Shown in pieces: positions 52,307 through 60,251 of a stretch of 64,000 nt of DNA. A program made the position numbers and the translations under genes. Where the stretch lies: positions 276,530 through 340,529 of the forward strand of contig NZ_QKTW01000022.1 in NCBI RefSeq assembly GCF_003236175.1. Direction: 5' to 3'. The stretch comes from Taibaiella soli (lineage in GTDB: Bacteria; Bacteroidota; Bacteroidia; Chitinophagales; Chitinophagaceae). The notes beneath the pieces were generated by a model, which was not told where the DNA came from, searched no databases, and worked only from the letters and a program-made list of their open reading frames with translations. Numbering within the stretch: the first letter of the stretch is position 1; every line of letters starts with the position of its first letter.

Positions 52307-53977
52307 ATGCGTTTTTTGAAGAAGCTGCTGAAGCTGATTGGTTATGTGCTGGCGGCCTTTTTGTTATTGATAATTGTTTTCTGTATATATGTCTGGAAAG
52401 TCTCTGATATAAAGCCACCGGTGGTGGAAAACACATCAGCCACCAAACTTTCGAGAACGCATGTGGAAGGTTCACTTTATACAATAGGTGATAACTGGAT
52501 CCGCAAAAACAAATACGGGCTCTACGAAATGTACGTCTCCGGTGCACCTTTTGAATTGGGCGTAAAAAACGGAAAGTTGTCGCAGGAGCTGATCATGTCT
52601 CAGGAAGAAGCGTTTACGCACGAGATCAAACGCATGGTCCCGTCTTCTGGTTACCTTAAATTTTTAAAATACATGGTGGGCTTCGTGAATCGCGGATTGC
52701 CTGATCATGTTAATGAGGAATACAAAGATGAAATCTACGGGGAATCATTTTCCGCAGCAGATTCCTTTAGCTGGATTGGTACGAATTATGCCCGTTTGCT
52801 GAATTATCATGCGGCGCATGATGTGGGTCACGCTTTGCAGAATATGATGCTTGTTGGCTGTACTTCGTTTGGCGCCTGGGATGCAAAAACGGCGAATGGC
52901 GCAATGCTGCTTGGTCGCAATTTTGATTTTTGGGTGGGCGATGATTTTGCCGTCAATAAAATGGTAGCTTTCTACAAACCCGAAAAAGGGTATCGCTTTG
53001 CATTCGTTACCTGGGGCGGTTTTACGGGTGTGGTATCAGGTATGAACGAAAAAGGGTTGACGGTAACCATCAATGCTGCTAAATCTGCCATTCCTACAAA
53101 TGCGGCAACGCCTGTGTCATTGGTAGCCCGTGAAATTTTACAATACGCATCGAATGCTGATGAAGCGGTAAAAATTGCCCATCAGCGGAAGATGTTTGTT
53201 TCTGAAAGTTTTTTGATTGGCAGCGCTCAGGATCACAAAGCAATTGTCATCGAAAAGACGCCAGATACATTAGCCGTTTATGATCCGAAACAAGATCATA
53301 TTCTGTGTACGAACCATTATCAGAGTGATCTTTTCGCGAATGAAAAACGCAATCTGGAACAGAAAGAAAAAAGCGCTTCTGTATACCGTTATCAACGCCT
53401 CGGTGAATTGATGCAGCAAAATTATCCGCTTACACCGGAAAAAATGGCGATTATTCTTCGTGACCGGAAAGGTTTGCACGGCGCTAACATCGGCGAGGGC
53501 AATGAAAAAGCCGTTAATCAGCTCATAGCACATCACTCCGTTATTTTTCAACCCGATAGTCTGCGCATGTGGGTGAGTACACAACCATGGCAGCTTGGGG
53601 AATATGTCTGTTATGATCTCCGGAAGATATTTGCGCTGCACGGATTACAACACGATGCAGAGATTGCGGATGAATCGCAGAATATCGCACCAGATCCCTA
53701 TTTGCAGACGGATACTTTTAAACAGTTCCTGACTTTCCGTGCCAATAAAATGGCTTTGCTCCAGAAGCGTGCAGTTGATACAGCTGCGACAATACAGAAT
53801 AATCCTTTATTCTACGATGCTTATCGCATTGCAGGTGACTATTGCCGGGAACGGAAATGGTTTGCCGCTGCGATACAATATTATAATGGTGCATTGCAAC
53901 ATGAGATTGCAACGATCAATGAACGGGAAGCTATCCAACACAAAATCGCGGACTGTCAAAAGAAATTGCAACACTAA
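52307..53977 (+). CDS. C45-family (acyltransferase/peptidase) Ntn-hydrolase, membrane-anchored
   Basis: 556 residues from the ATG at 52307. An N-terminal membrane helix (about 8-30, LIGYVLAAFLLLIIVFCIYV) is followed by a periplasmic Ntn-hydrolase domain. The new N-terminal nucleophile should be the Cys of GCTSFGAW (about 185), followed by the family's NGAMLLGRNFDFWVG, VTWGGFTGVVSGMNEKGLTV and later GSAQDHKAIVIEKTPD. It resembles acyl-CoA:6-aminopenicillanate acyltransferase-like proteins and choloylglycine-type hydrolases, often acting on N-acyl amide bonds; substrate unknown. The upstream repeat-rich frame (from 51938) is not counted as part of it. Confidence 0.8.
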   Translation: MRFLKKLLKLIGYVLAAFLLLIIVFCIYVWKVSDIKPPVVENTSATKLSRTHVEGSLYTIGDNWIRKNKYGLYEMYVSGAPFELGVKNGKLSQELIMSQEEAFTHEIKRMVPSSGYLKFLKYMVGFVNRGLPDHVNEEYKDEIYGESFSAADSFSWIGTNYARLLNYHAAHDVGHALQNMMLVGCTSFGAWDAKTANGAMLLGRNFDFWVGDDFAVNKMVAFYKPEKGYRFAFVTWGGFTGVVSGMNEKGLTVTINAAKSAIPTNAATPVSLVAREILQYASNADEAVKIAHQRKMFVSESFLIGSAQDHKAIVIEKTPDTLAVYDPKQDHILCTNHYQSDLFANEKRNLEQKEKSASVYRYQRLGELMQQNYPLTPEKMAIILRDRKGLHGANIGEGNEKAVNQLIAHHSVIFQPDSLRMWVSTQPWQLGEYVCYDLRKIFALHGLQHDAEIADESQNIAPDPYLQTDTFKQFLTFRANKMALLQKRAVDTAATIQNNPLFYDAYRIAGDYCRERKWFAAAIQYYNGALQHEIATINEREAIQHKIADCQKKLQH

Positions 53978-54016
53978 GCGCCCGTTAAAAACTATCTTGT
54001 GTCCGTTTTTCAAATC

Positions 54017-55252
54017 ATGCCGAATAACAGCCCAGCATACGAATCCTTGTTTCAGCAACATAATGCCTGTGTTTTAATCCCGACTTATAATAATGCGGGA
54101 ACATTGGCTGATGTACTGCGCAGCGTACTGGAATATACGACAGCTGTGATGGTGGTGAATGACGGCTCTACCGATAATACGGCTGAAATTTTGAAAGATT
54201 TCCCGCAAATTCATGTTGTACAATATGCCGTGAATAAAGGCAAAGGTTTTGCTTTACGTACCGGCATTAAAGAAGCTGCGGCACTTGGTTATGATTTTGC
54301 TGTAGTGATGGATAGCGACGGGCAGCATTACGCCAAAGATCTGCCTGCATTTCTGGAAAAATTAGATGAGGTGCCTGGTGCATTTATCGTTGGCGCACGT
54401 AATCTTAATCAGGAAAACGTACCGCAGAAAAGCAGTTTTGGCAATAAGTTTTCGAATTTCTGGTATTGGATAGAGACAGGAATTAAATTGCCCGATACGC
54501 AGTCTGGCTATCGTTTGTATCCGGTCAAAAAGCTGGCGGAGAAAAAATACTTCACCCGCAAATATGAATTTGAAATTGAGGTAATGGTGCGTGCAGCCTG
54601 GAGTGGCATTCCTGTAATTGCGATGCCTGTGTCGGTTTACTATCCGCCGGCCGATGAACGGGTGTCTCATTTTCGCCCGTTTAAAGATTTTACCCGCATC
54701 AGTATCCTCAATACGTTTTTAGTGCTGATTGCATTTTTATACATTAAGCCGCGCGATTTTATCCGGTTGCTTTTTAATAAAGAAGGCTGGCGGAAAATTT
54801 TCAAAGCTATTTTTATTCACCCCGAAGAAAGCAACACGCGGAAAGCGGCCTCGGTCGGGTTTGGTGTGTTTATGGGCATTGTACCGGTCTGGGGTTTTCA
54901 GCTGGCGATTGGCATTCCGTTATCTATTCTTTTCCGACTGAATAAAGCACTTTTTCTGCTCGCTGCCAACATAAGTATTTTTCCAATTACTACTTTCTGG
55001 TTTATGGCCAGCATTGTTACGGGTAACTGGCTGCTCGGCAATGAAGGACTAATTCTCAGCTGGCGCGATCTTTCACTTGCCCGTGTAAAACAGGAAGGAT
55101 TGGCTTTTTTCCTCGGTGGCAGTGTGTTGGCGATTACGCTTGGCATCGTTTCGTTTCTCCTCACCTATGTGGTGCTAACGGTTTTTAGAAAGTCGAAAAT
55201 CAAAAGTCAGAAAGCTGAAGTAGAAGCTTTACGCGAAAAGCTCAAAGTATAA
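54017..55252 (+). CDS. GT2 glycosyltransferase fused to DUF2062 membrane domain
   Basis: 411 residues from the ATG at 54017 (a GTG six codons earlier is possible). The GT-A domain (about 15-240) contains CVLIPTYNNAGTLADVL, VVNDGSTDNT, MDSDGQHYAKDL (metal-binding DSD) and a later SGYRLYPVK, as in polyprenyl-phosphate mannosyl/glucosyltransferases. The C-terminal DUF2062 domain (about 260-395) has several membrane helices (VGFGVFMGIVPVWGFQLAIG, ANISIFPITTFWFMASI). Likely transfers a sugar to a lipid carrier at the inner membrane. The fusion is recurrent in Bacteroidota (known family pairing, not searched). Confidence 0.82.
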   Translation: MPNNSPAYESLFQQHNACVLIPTYNNAGTLADVLRSVLEYTTAVMVVNDGSTDNTAEILKDFPQIHVVQYAVNKGKGFALRTGIKEAAALGYDFAVVMDSDGQHYAKDLPAFLEKLDEVPGAFIVGARNLNQENVPQKSSFGNKFSNFWYWIETGIKLPDTQSGYRLYPVKKLAEKKYFTRKYEFEIEVMVRAAWSGIPVIAMPVSVYYPPADERVSHFRPFKDFTRISILNTFLVLIAFLYIKPRDFIRLLFNKEGWRKIFKAIFIHPEESNTRKAASVGFGVFMGIVPVWGFQLAIGIPLSILFRLNKALFLLAANISIFPITTFWFMASIVTGNWLLGNEGLILSWRDLSLARVKQEGLAFFLGGSVLAITLGIVSFLLTYVVLTVFRKSKIKSQKAEVEALREKLKV

Positions 55253-55278
55253 AGCAAAAGGCGAATACAGGAAGCCAA

Positions 55279-56007
55279 TCAGGTGTCTCCGAGTAGCGAT
55301 TTCGTTAGTTTTTCCCACTCCTTAAGTGCCGCCTGCAGATTGAGTCTTGTCAGATGTGCAGGATAGTCATCCACGGCAATTTCGATATCTGAAATAATTG
55401 TACTGAATTTTAGCTTGGTTAGATTCCAGGCATTGCGCAAGGTTTGTAAAGCATCCTGGAGTTGCTGTATTGATTGAAGCTGGTTTTCGAACAGATTTTG
55501 AATGGTGTCGGTGGTAAAATCGCGGTTTGCAGTCCAGGTTTGCAGATTTTCCCTGATGTTATTCGCATACTGTTCGATGAGCTGTAATAAGTCAGTGATT
55601 GTTTTTTGATGCATGCCTGTTTGCACCAGCGTATCATAAAGCGTATCACTGATGGCGTAATGTTGTGCTTCAGTAGCTTTTTGATCAGGCTGCAGGTTGA
55701 TGGCGATGACGATATGGCGAAGATTATCGGCCGTTAATTGAAATTGTTCAAAAAAGTCAGCAACTGATTGCGGGATTTCCTTCAATATTTTCGGACAGAT
55801 CACGTCATTCCATTGTTGTGTCTGGCATTTGGTTTTCAGGAGATGCTCATCCGCGGGGTACAAATACATGGGTTCCTCGTACATTGCTTCGAATATCAGT
55901 GCCGCATCCCCTGTGACGCTGGCCGCTGCTGAGAACACGCACTGCAAATGTTCGGCGGTGATCTCATTGTTTTGTATGTCGTTTGTTGTGGGCATAACAT
56001 CTTTCAT
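55279..56007 (-). CDS. Hypothetical helical protein
   Basis: 242 residues, no family recognised. No signal peptide or membrane segment. It is Gln/Asn/Leu-rich and almost entirely helical, with heptad-like stretches at about 130-220 (TDLLQLIEQYANNIRENLQ, NLFENQLQSIQQLQDALQTL). The N-terminal part has two Cys and FEAMYEEPMYLYPAD. Ends in KEWEKLTKSLL. Convergent with the glycosyltransferase gene with a 26-base gap, and divergent from the macro-domain gene. Composition resembles coiled-coil or pore-forming helical proteins, but that is only a resemblance. Confidence 0.6.
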   Translation of the reverse strand: MKDVMPTTNDIQNNEITAEHLQCVFSAAASVTGDAALIFEAMYEEPMYLYPADEHLLKTKCQTQQWNDVICPKILKEIPQSVADFFEQFQLTADNLRHIVIAINLQPDQKATEAQHYAISDTLYDTLVQTGMHQKTITDLLQLIEQYANNIRENLQTWTANRDFTTDTIQNLFENQLQSIQQLQDALQTLRNAWNLTKLKFSTIISDIEIAVDDYPAHLTRLNLQAALKEWEKLTKSLLGDT

Positions 56008-56145
56008 AGTGATAGTAGAAGGTCAATAGTATCTTGCCATCAAACCTAATATCCAGCGGTGCGAAAAAAACAGGTGTATTTACCTGTTTTGAATGGCACG
56101 TATTTTTTGCACATTTTTCGCAACGAAAAATGATAAATTAGAGTC

Positions 56146-56664
56146 ATGGAAATTGAAGTGATTAAGGGTGATATAACGGAAATACAGGTGGATGCCATTG
56201 TCAATGCAGCGAATACTTCATTACTCGGCGGTGGCGGGGTAGATGGTGCGATTCACAGAAAGGGCGGACCTTCCATTCTGGAGGCCTGTTATGCAATCCG
56301 GAATAAACAGGGAGGCTGTGACGTAGGGGAGGCTGTAATCACTACGGCGGGCAAATTGCCGGCTAAATATGTGATTCATACTGTCGGGCCGGTTTGGAAT
56401 CATGGCAACAACGATGAGGATTTGTTGCTGGAAAGTTGCTACAAGCAGTCGTTGGCACTGGCGGTAGCGAATGGCGTTAAAACAATTGCGTTTCCGAATA
56501 TCAGTACGGGTATTTATCGTTATCCAAAAGATAAAGCAGCAGTGGTGGCTGTCAGTACGGTGCAGGCATTTTCTGAAAAAGAAAAACTTGACCGCGTAAT
56601 CTTCGTTTGTTTTGACGATGAAAATTATGCGTTATACAATAGGTTGCTTACGCCGGAAGGGTGA
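56146..56664 (+). CDS. Macro-domain ADP-ribose hydrolase
   Basis: 172 residues, a full macro domain: [86 protein letters not shown]. The [18 protein letters not shown] loop is that of YmdB-like O-acetyl-ADP-ribose deacetylases, which remove ADP-ribose from proteins or hydrolyse O-acetyl-ADP-ribose. Cytoplasmic. No sirtuin or ADP-ribosyltransferase gene is adjacent. The ATG at 56146 gives the normal family length. Confidence 0.92.
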   Translation: MEIEVIKGDITEIQVDAIVNAANTSLLGGGGVDGAIHRKGGPSILEACYAIRNKQGGCDVGEAVITTAGKLPAKYVIHTVGPVWNHGNNDEDLLLESCYKQSLALAVANGVKTIAFPNISTGIYRYPKDKAAVVAVSTVQAFSEKEKLDRVIFVCFDDENYALYNRLLTPEG

Positions 56665-56806
56665 TTGGTCAATGGTGAAACTGAAACGTGAAACGTCAGA
56701 TGTCAATTGCCTGCGTCAGACTGCTTGAGTTTGTTTTAACGAACTAAGCGTTCCGTATTTTTGACGTTTGACCTTTCACGTTTCACCCCCTCATCACTCA
56801 CTGACT

Positions 56807-58057
56807 TTATTGATTTGTCAGAATCTTCCAGTAAAACGACGGCCGTCTTAATTGTTCGCGCAAATCCATATCGGTAAACATGCCACTCAATGTGGTGCGC
56901 AATGCCGGACTTTTATGTGCTTTGTTTACCACAAAATTAAAGATCCATGGATTGCGGCACAATTGTCGCAAGGTCGTGCTGATCTTGATTTCACTATTCA
57001 GTCGACGGTACAATACATCTTCATAGGTTTCCTGGAAAAATGATCGATTATATTGCTGCGCCTGCAATGATTGTTCAATACTTTTTGCCGCAAGCATTCC
57101 GCTGTATAATGCGTTGCCGATTCCTTCTCCGGAAAACGGATCAATCAGGTTTGCGGCATCGCCGATCAGTAAAAAATGATCACCACAGATTGGTGTTCTT
57201 TCTCCAGCCATTGGTAATCCCCAGCCTTGAATTTTGTCAGAGAGCGTAGCGTTTTTAAAACGGTGTGCAATTGCGGGATTATTTTCAATAGCGCGTGTCA
57301 TCGCTTGCCGCAGATTAATTTTTTTCTTTCGTATTATTTCAGAAGGCATGCCGATGCCCACATTCGCCCGTCCGTTCGGTAGTGGGAAAATCCAGAAATA
57401 GCCTGGCAATACTTCTTTCAGGAAGTGAAGTTCTACGAAATTGCCATCGGTAAAGCCGGTAACACCATCATAATAAGCACGCAGTCCTACCGAGTTTGTT
57501 TTCAGATTTTCGGCAGGAGCAAAATGTTTTTTTACCACACTTTTGTCGCCGTCAGCGCCCACAATGATTTTTGCTTTCAGCGTGTACTCATTTTCACCGG
57601 AGGTAAAATCGACAGTGACACCTTCCGATTCGCGTATGATTTTTTTTATGGAGACGTTTTGAAAAATAGTTGCCTGCGGAGTCTGCATTTTTTTAAACAT
57701 AAAATGGTCAAAATGCAGTCTTGCCGAAGTAAAACCAGGGGCAAGGTCATCTGGTTGCCAGTTCATCTTAAGCGGTATGTCGAGTGCTTTGCCGTTGGGA
57801 GCTATAAATTTGATTCCGAAGGAAGGAACTTGCCGCGCGCTGTCTTGCAGTAATTCTTGTAGCCAGTCTGGATTTGCGGTTCTTAAAACATATGCCGTTT
57901 TGCCGCTGCATCCATCGCCGCATACTTTATCGCGGGGAAATGTCTCTTTTTCGAGAACTATGTGCGGGATGCCCGCCTTTGATAAGAATATAGAACAGCC
58001 GGCACCCGACGGTCCTGCGCCGATTATGACTACGGGAGTTTGCAGTAGTAGTTTCAT
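56807..58057 (-). CDS. FAD-dependent oxidoreductase, geranylgeranyl-reductase family
   Basis: 416 residues. Dinucleotide motif VVIIGAGPSGAGCSIFLSKA near the N-terminus, family segment VLEKETFPRDKVCGDGCSGK (the KxCGxG element), DGDKSVVKKH, and the FAD-closing DAANLIDPFSGEGIGNALYSG. These fit geranylgeranyl-reductase/menaquinone-reductase-like flavoproteins that saturate isoprenoid chains or related substrates. Single gene; substrate unknown. The minus-strand start at 58057 is the first ATG before the FAD motif. Confidence 0.85.
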   Translation of the reverse strand: MKLLLQTPVVIIGAGPSGAGCSIFLSKAGIPHIVLEKETFPRDKVCGDGCSGKTAYVLRTANPDWLQELLQDSARQVPSFGIKFIAPNGKALDIPLKMNWQPDDLAPGFTSARLHFDHFMFKKMQTPQATIFQNVSIKKIIRESEGVTVDFTSGENEYTLKAKIIVGADGDKSVVKKHFAPAENLKTNSVGLRAYYDGVTGFTDGNFVELHFLKEVLPGYFWIFPLPNGRANVGIGMPSEIIRKKKINLRQAMTRAIENNPAIAHRFKNATLSDKIQGWGLPMAGERTPICGDHFLLIGDAANLIDPFSGEGIGNALYSGMLAAKSIEQSLQAQQYNRSFFQETYEDVLYRRLNSEIKISTTLRQLCRNPWIFNFVVNKAHKSPALRTTLSGMFTDMDLREQLRRPSFYWKILTNQ

Positions 58058-58153
58058 GATAGCTACAAATTACGCTCTGGCGGCGGTATTTGGCTAATGT
58101 TGAAAAAATAAGCTGGCGCGGTTTTTATGAATTGCTGATGTCTGATTTGATAT

Positions 58154-58217
58154 CTGGCGCGAGAGTTAGCGTAGCGCTCTCGTGTTTGCATACATGGACA
58201 GTCTCCGACTGTCGTCA
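58154..58217 (+). repeat. Left REP of the RAYT element
   Basis: 64 bases from CTGGCGCGAGAGTTAGCG to GACTGTCGTCA. It contains two hairpins (GAGAG...CTCTC and GACAGTC-TCC-GACTGTC). It is an inverted copy of 58828-58891, agreeing in 59 of 64 positions. Ends 54 bases before the transposase start. Confidence 0.85.
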
Positions 58218-58271
58218 AAAACTTCTCTATGAAGTCACAACAATCGGCACAGTTTTTGCGATTTGACGATT

Positions 58272-58826
58272 ATGTCATCAAGATATAAAGTTTCTGAAAA
58301 CGACGTTCCTCATTTTATCACAACAACTGTTATTCATTGGATAGACGCCTTAAGTCGTCCGTTGTATAAGGATATTATTCTGGACAGTCTTAGCTTTTGC
58401 CAACAGAAAAAAGGGCTGCAATTGCATGCCTGGGTAATTATGAACAATCATGTTCATCTCATAATTAGTGCCCGTGAAGGCTCGCAGATAGCAGACATTG
58501 TGAGGGATTTTAAGAAATTTACCAGCCGTAAGCTTATTGATGCGATTTTAAACAACGCACAGGAAAGCCGGCGTAATTGGATGATGCGTATGTTTCGCTC
58601 GGCAGGTACATCAAATAGCAGCAATGAACAGTTTCAATTCTGGGAACAGAATTTTCATCCGATAGAACTTGATACCGAAGAAAAGTTTCGTCAACGGATG
58701 AATTATTTACATGAAAACCCTGTAAAGGCCGGATTTGTTTGGGAGGCGCAGCAGTATAAATACAGCAGCGCAACTGACTACTATGAGAGAAGACCCGGAT
58801 TATTGCCATTAATTATGATCGAGTAA
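58272..58826 (+). CDS. rayT: REP-associated tyrosine transposase (RAYT, Y1 type)
   Basis: 184 residues from the ATG at 58272 (a TTG lies three codons upstream). Y1/HUH transposase: histidine pair in MNNHVHLII (about 59-61) and catalytic Tyr in MNYLHENPVKAG (Tyr 145). The length and the ENPVKAG segment are those of IS200-related RAYTs, which cut single-stranded REP hairpins. The flanking REPs are in inverted orientation, the normal RAYT layout. The single-copy, intact gene suggests a domesticated REP-maintenance role or recent mobility; related REPs lie elsewhere (44380). Confidence 0.9.
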   Translation: MSSRYKVSENDVPHFITTTVIHWIDALSRPLYKDIILDSLSFCQQKKGLQLHAWVIMNNHVHLIISAREGSQIADIVRDFKKFTSRKLIDAILNNAQESRRNWMMRMFRSAGTSNSSNEQFQFWEQNFHPIELDTEEKFRQRMNYLHENPVKAGFVWEAQQYKYSSATDYYERRPGLLPLIMIE

Positions 58827-58827
58827 A

Positions 58828-58891
58828 TGACGACAGTCGGAGACTGTCGATGTGCTCAGACACGAGAGCGCTACGCTAACTCTCGCGCCAG
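58828..58891 (-). repeat. Right REP of the RAYT element
   Basis: Inverted copy of 58154-58217, starting one base after the transposase stop codon and ending two bases before the stop codon of the minus-strand gene at 58894. The five differences lie in and near the loop and linker, while the stems are kept. Confidence 0.85.
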
Positions 58892-58893
58892 AG

Positions 58894-59259
58894 TTATTGG
58901 TTTTTCTCCAGAAACGCTCTGCGATAACTGAAAATAAGAATGCCGGAAAAGAAGATGCACAGTATTCCGAATGGAATCAGTATCGTTCCGTCGAAATGAT
59001 CTTTGCCATATGTTGCTCCGAGAATATTCAGGAACACAATAATGGAAACGAATAGAAAAACTACTCCGGCAATCAGGTTAGCGAGCCTGTGCTTGAAATA
59101 TAATTGCGCGGCAAAAAATGCTGTAAAAACAATAGAATAAAGTGTTGGTTGCTCATAGACCCAGATAAGCCCTGTGAGCAAAAAGAAAATATAGGCGGCT
59201 AAAACCAGCCAGCCATAAGGTTTACCGTATTGAGTCAAAAAAGCATTAATAAAATTCAT
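58894..59259 (-). CDS. Small integral membrane protein, paralogue 1
   Basis: 121 residues with four hydrophobic segments (WLVLAAYIFFLLTGLIWVY, YSIVFTAFFAAQLYF, LIAGVVFLFVSIIVFLNIL, IPFGILCIFFSGILIFSY). No named family. It begins NFINAFLTQYGKPYGW, like the start of the next gene (VRAYQETYGKKYGIVM), so the two are distant tandem duplicates. Its stop codon abuts the right REP of the RAYT element. The gap to the next gene is 11 bases, so they share a transcript. Confidence 0.65.
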   Translation of the reverse strand: MNFINAFLTQYGKPYGWLVLAAYIFFLLTGLIWVYEQPTLYSIVFTAFFAAQLYFKHRLANLIAGVVFLFVSIIVFLNILGATYGKDHFDGTILIPFGILCIFFSGILIFSYRRAFLEKNQ

Positions 59260-59270
59260 GTGCGCAATAT

Positions 59271-59642
59271 TTATGTATCTGCGTGCGTAAAATAGCCACC
59301 AATTAATATGCCCGACATAATCATAATCAGAAGCATTTCTACTTTTGGTGAAACAACAGCAACGCTTTCCAGCAGATTTTTTGTGTTGTCATTAAAAAAA
59401 GCCATTCCGGCGTAAATCAATCCGACAACGCCAATGATTGCGTTGGGCTGCTTGTTCCGGAAATAAACCTGTAAAAGAAATATGGCTAAAACAACTGCAG
59501 GTACGACTGGAAAATGTGCATCCTCTTCATAACGTACCACCATATTTGCGATCAACAGCAGCAAAAAAAATAAATTGGCCACCAGCATCACAATGCCATA
59601 TTTTTTACCGTAAGTTTCCTGATAGGCACGGACAGGCTTCAT
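59271..59642 (-). CDS. Small integral membrane protein, paralogue 2
   Basis: 123 residues, four hydrophobic segments (MLVANLFFLLLLIANMVV, VVPAVVLAIFLLQVYF, AIIGVVGLIYAGMAFF, MLLIMIMSGILIGGYF). Shares the QxxYGKxYG start with the gene at 58894. No known family. It stands 2 bases after the NTF2-like gene, so the three minus-strand genes form one operon. Confidence 0.65.
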   Translation of the reverse strand: MKPVRAYQETYGKKYGIVMLVANLFFLLLLIANMVVRYEEDAHFPVVPAVVLAIFLLQVYFRNKQPNAIIGVVGLIYAGMAFFNDNTKNLLESVAVVSPKVEMLLIMIMSGILIGGYFTHADT

Positions 59643-59644
59643 GA

Positions 59645-60082
59645 TCAGGCAGTTTTTTTAGCAAGCCATGCTTCGAGGCGTTGCTTCTCGTTTGAAGAAA
59701 TGACCGTTTGTATTTTCCATTCATTCTGCTTGTCTAGTTTCAAGATATAATGGTCGTCGCAATTGTACAATGGCTGATTGGCTGTATTGTAATACTGCCA
59801 GTTGATTTTCACTTTTGCAATACGCGGACTCAATTGCTTTTTACTCCATATCTCCGGACGTGCGTGCATAATGCCGTGTTGTTTATAAAAACCTACTCCC
59901 TGATTAAACAATCCTTCGAGTACACTTGCTTCATTAAATACCGTGGTGCTGTCGTCAGACATCATTACTGCGGGCAGCGTAAAATGCTGGGCCATCAGTT
60001 TGGTATCGAAAGTTTCCAATGCGCGGGTGTATGATTCAAAGAAAAGGCTAATACGATCCATTGCGTTTATAATTCCTGACAT
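59645..60082 (-). CDS. NTF2/SnoaL-like domain protein
   Basis: About 145 residues from the ATG at 60082; an ATG at 60118 lies directly beside a -7-like box (TACTTTCG, 60113-60106) and is less likely. One NTF2-fold cone: helix DRISLFFESYTRALETFD, AQHFTLPAVMMSDD, then strands KVKINWQYYNTANQPLYNCD and DHYILKLDKQNEWKIQTV. NTF2-like proteins bind small hydrophobic ligands or act as enzymes; no catalytic residue is assigned. First gene of a three-gene operon with two small membrane proteins. Divergent from pyrR. Confidence 0.65.
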   Translation of the reverse strand: MSGIINAMDRISLFFESYTRALETFDTKLMAQHFTLPAVMMSDDSTTVFNEASVLEGLFNQGVGFYKQHGIMHARPEIWSKKQLSPRIAKVKINWQYYNTANQPLYNCDDHYILKLDKQNEWKIQTVISSNEKQRLEAWLAKKTA

Positions 60083-60154
60083 AGTGCTTGCAGATTCAGA
60101 CCGCGCGAAAGTAAGCATTATACGTGATTTCCAGTTTATTTTGAACGTTGAATT

Positions 60155-60162
60155 TACCTTTG
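60155..60162 (+). promoter_or_regulatory. -7 box of the pyrR transcript
   Basis: TACCTTTG, perfect -7. A TTTG at 60140 lies too close for a -33 box. Predicted leader of about 80 bases to the TTG start of pyrR, containing the short ORF at 60192. Confidence 0.5.
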
Positions 60163-60191
60163 CAATTCAGCAACTTCACAACTTTATAAAC

Positions 60192-60251
60192 ATGCGTTTT
60201 TGCAAAAAGCAACAAAAACAAAACATAAACGCTAAAAACGATTATTTTTGA
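60192..60251 (+). CDS. Upstream ORF overlapping the pyrR start
   Basis: 19 codons, ATG at 60192, stop TGA at 60249-60251. It encodes MRFCKKQQKQ then NINAKNDYF. The stop overlaps the TTG of pyrR (60248-60250) in the form TTTTTGA. Layout suggests translational coupling or a leader role, but the peptide has no obvious regulatory residue run. Could also be chance. Confidence 0.4.
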   Translation: MRFCKKQQKQNINAKNDYF

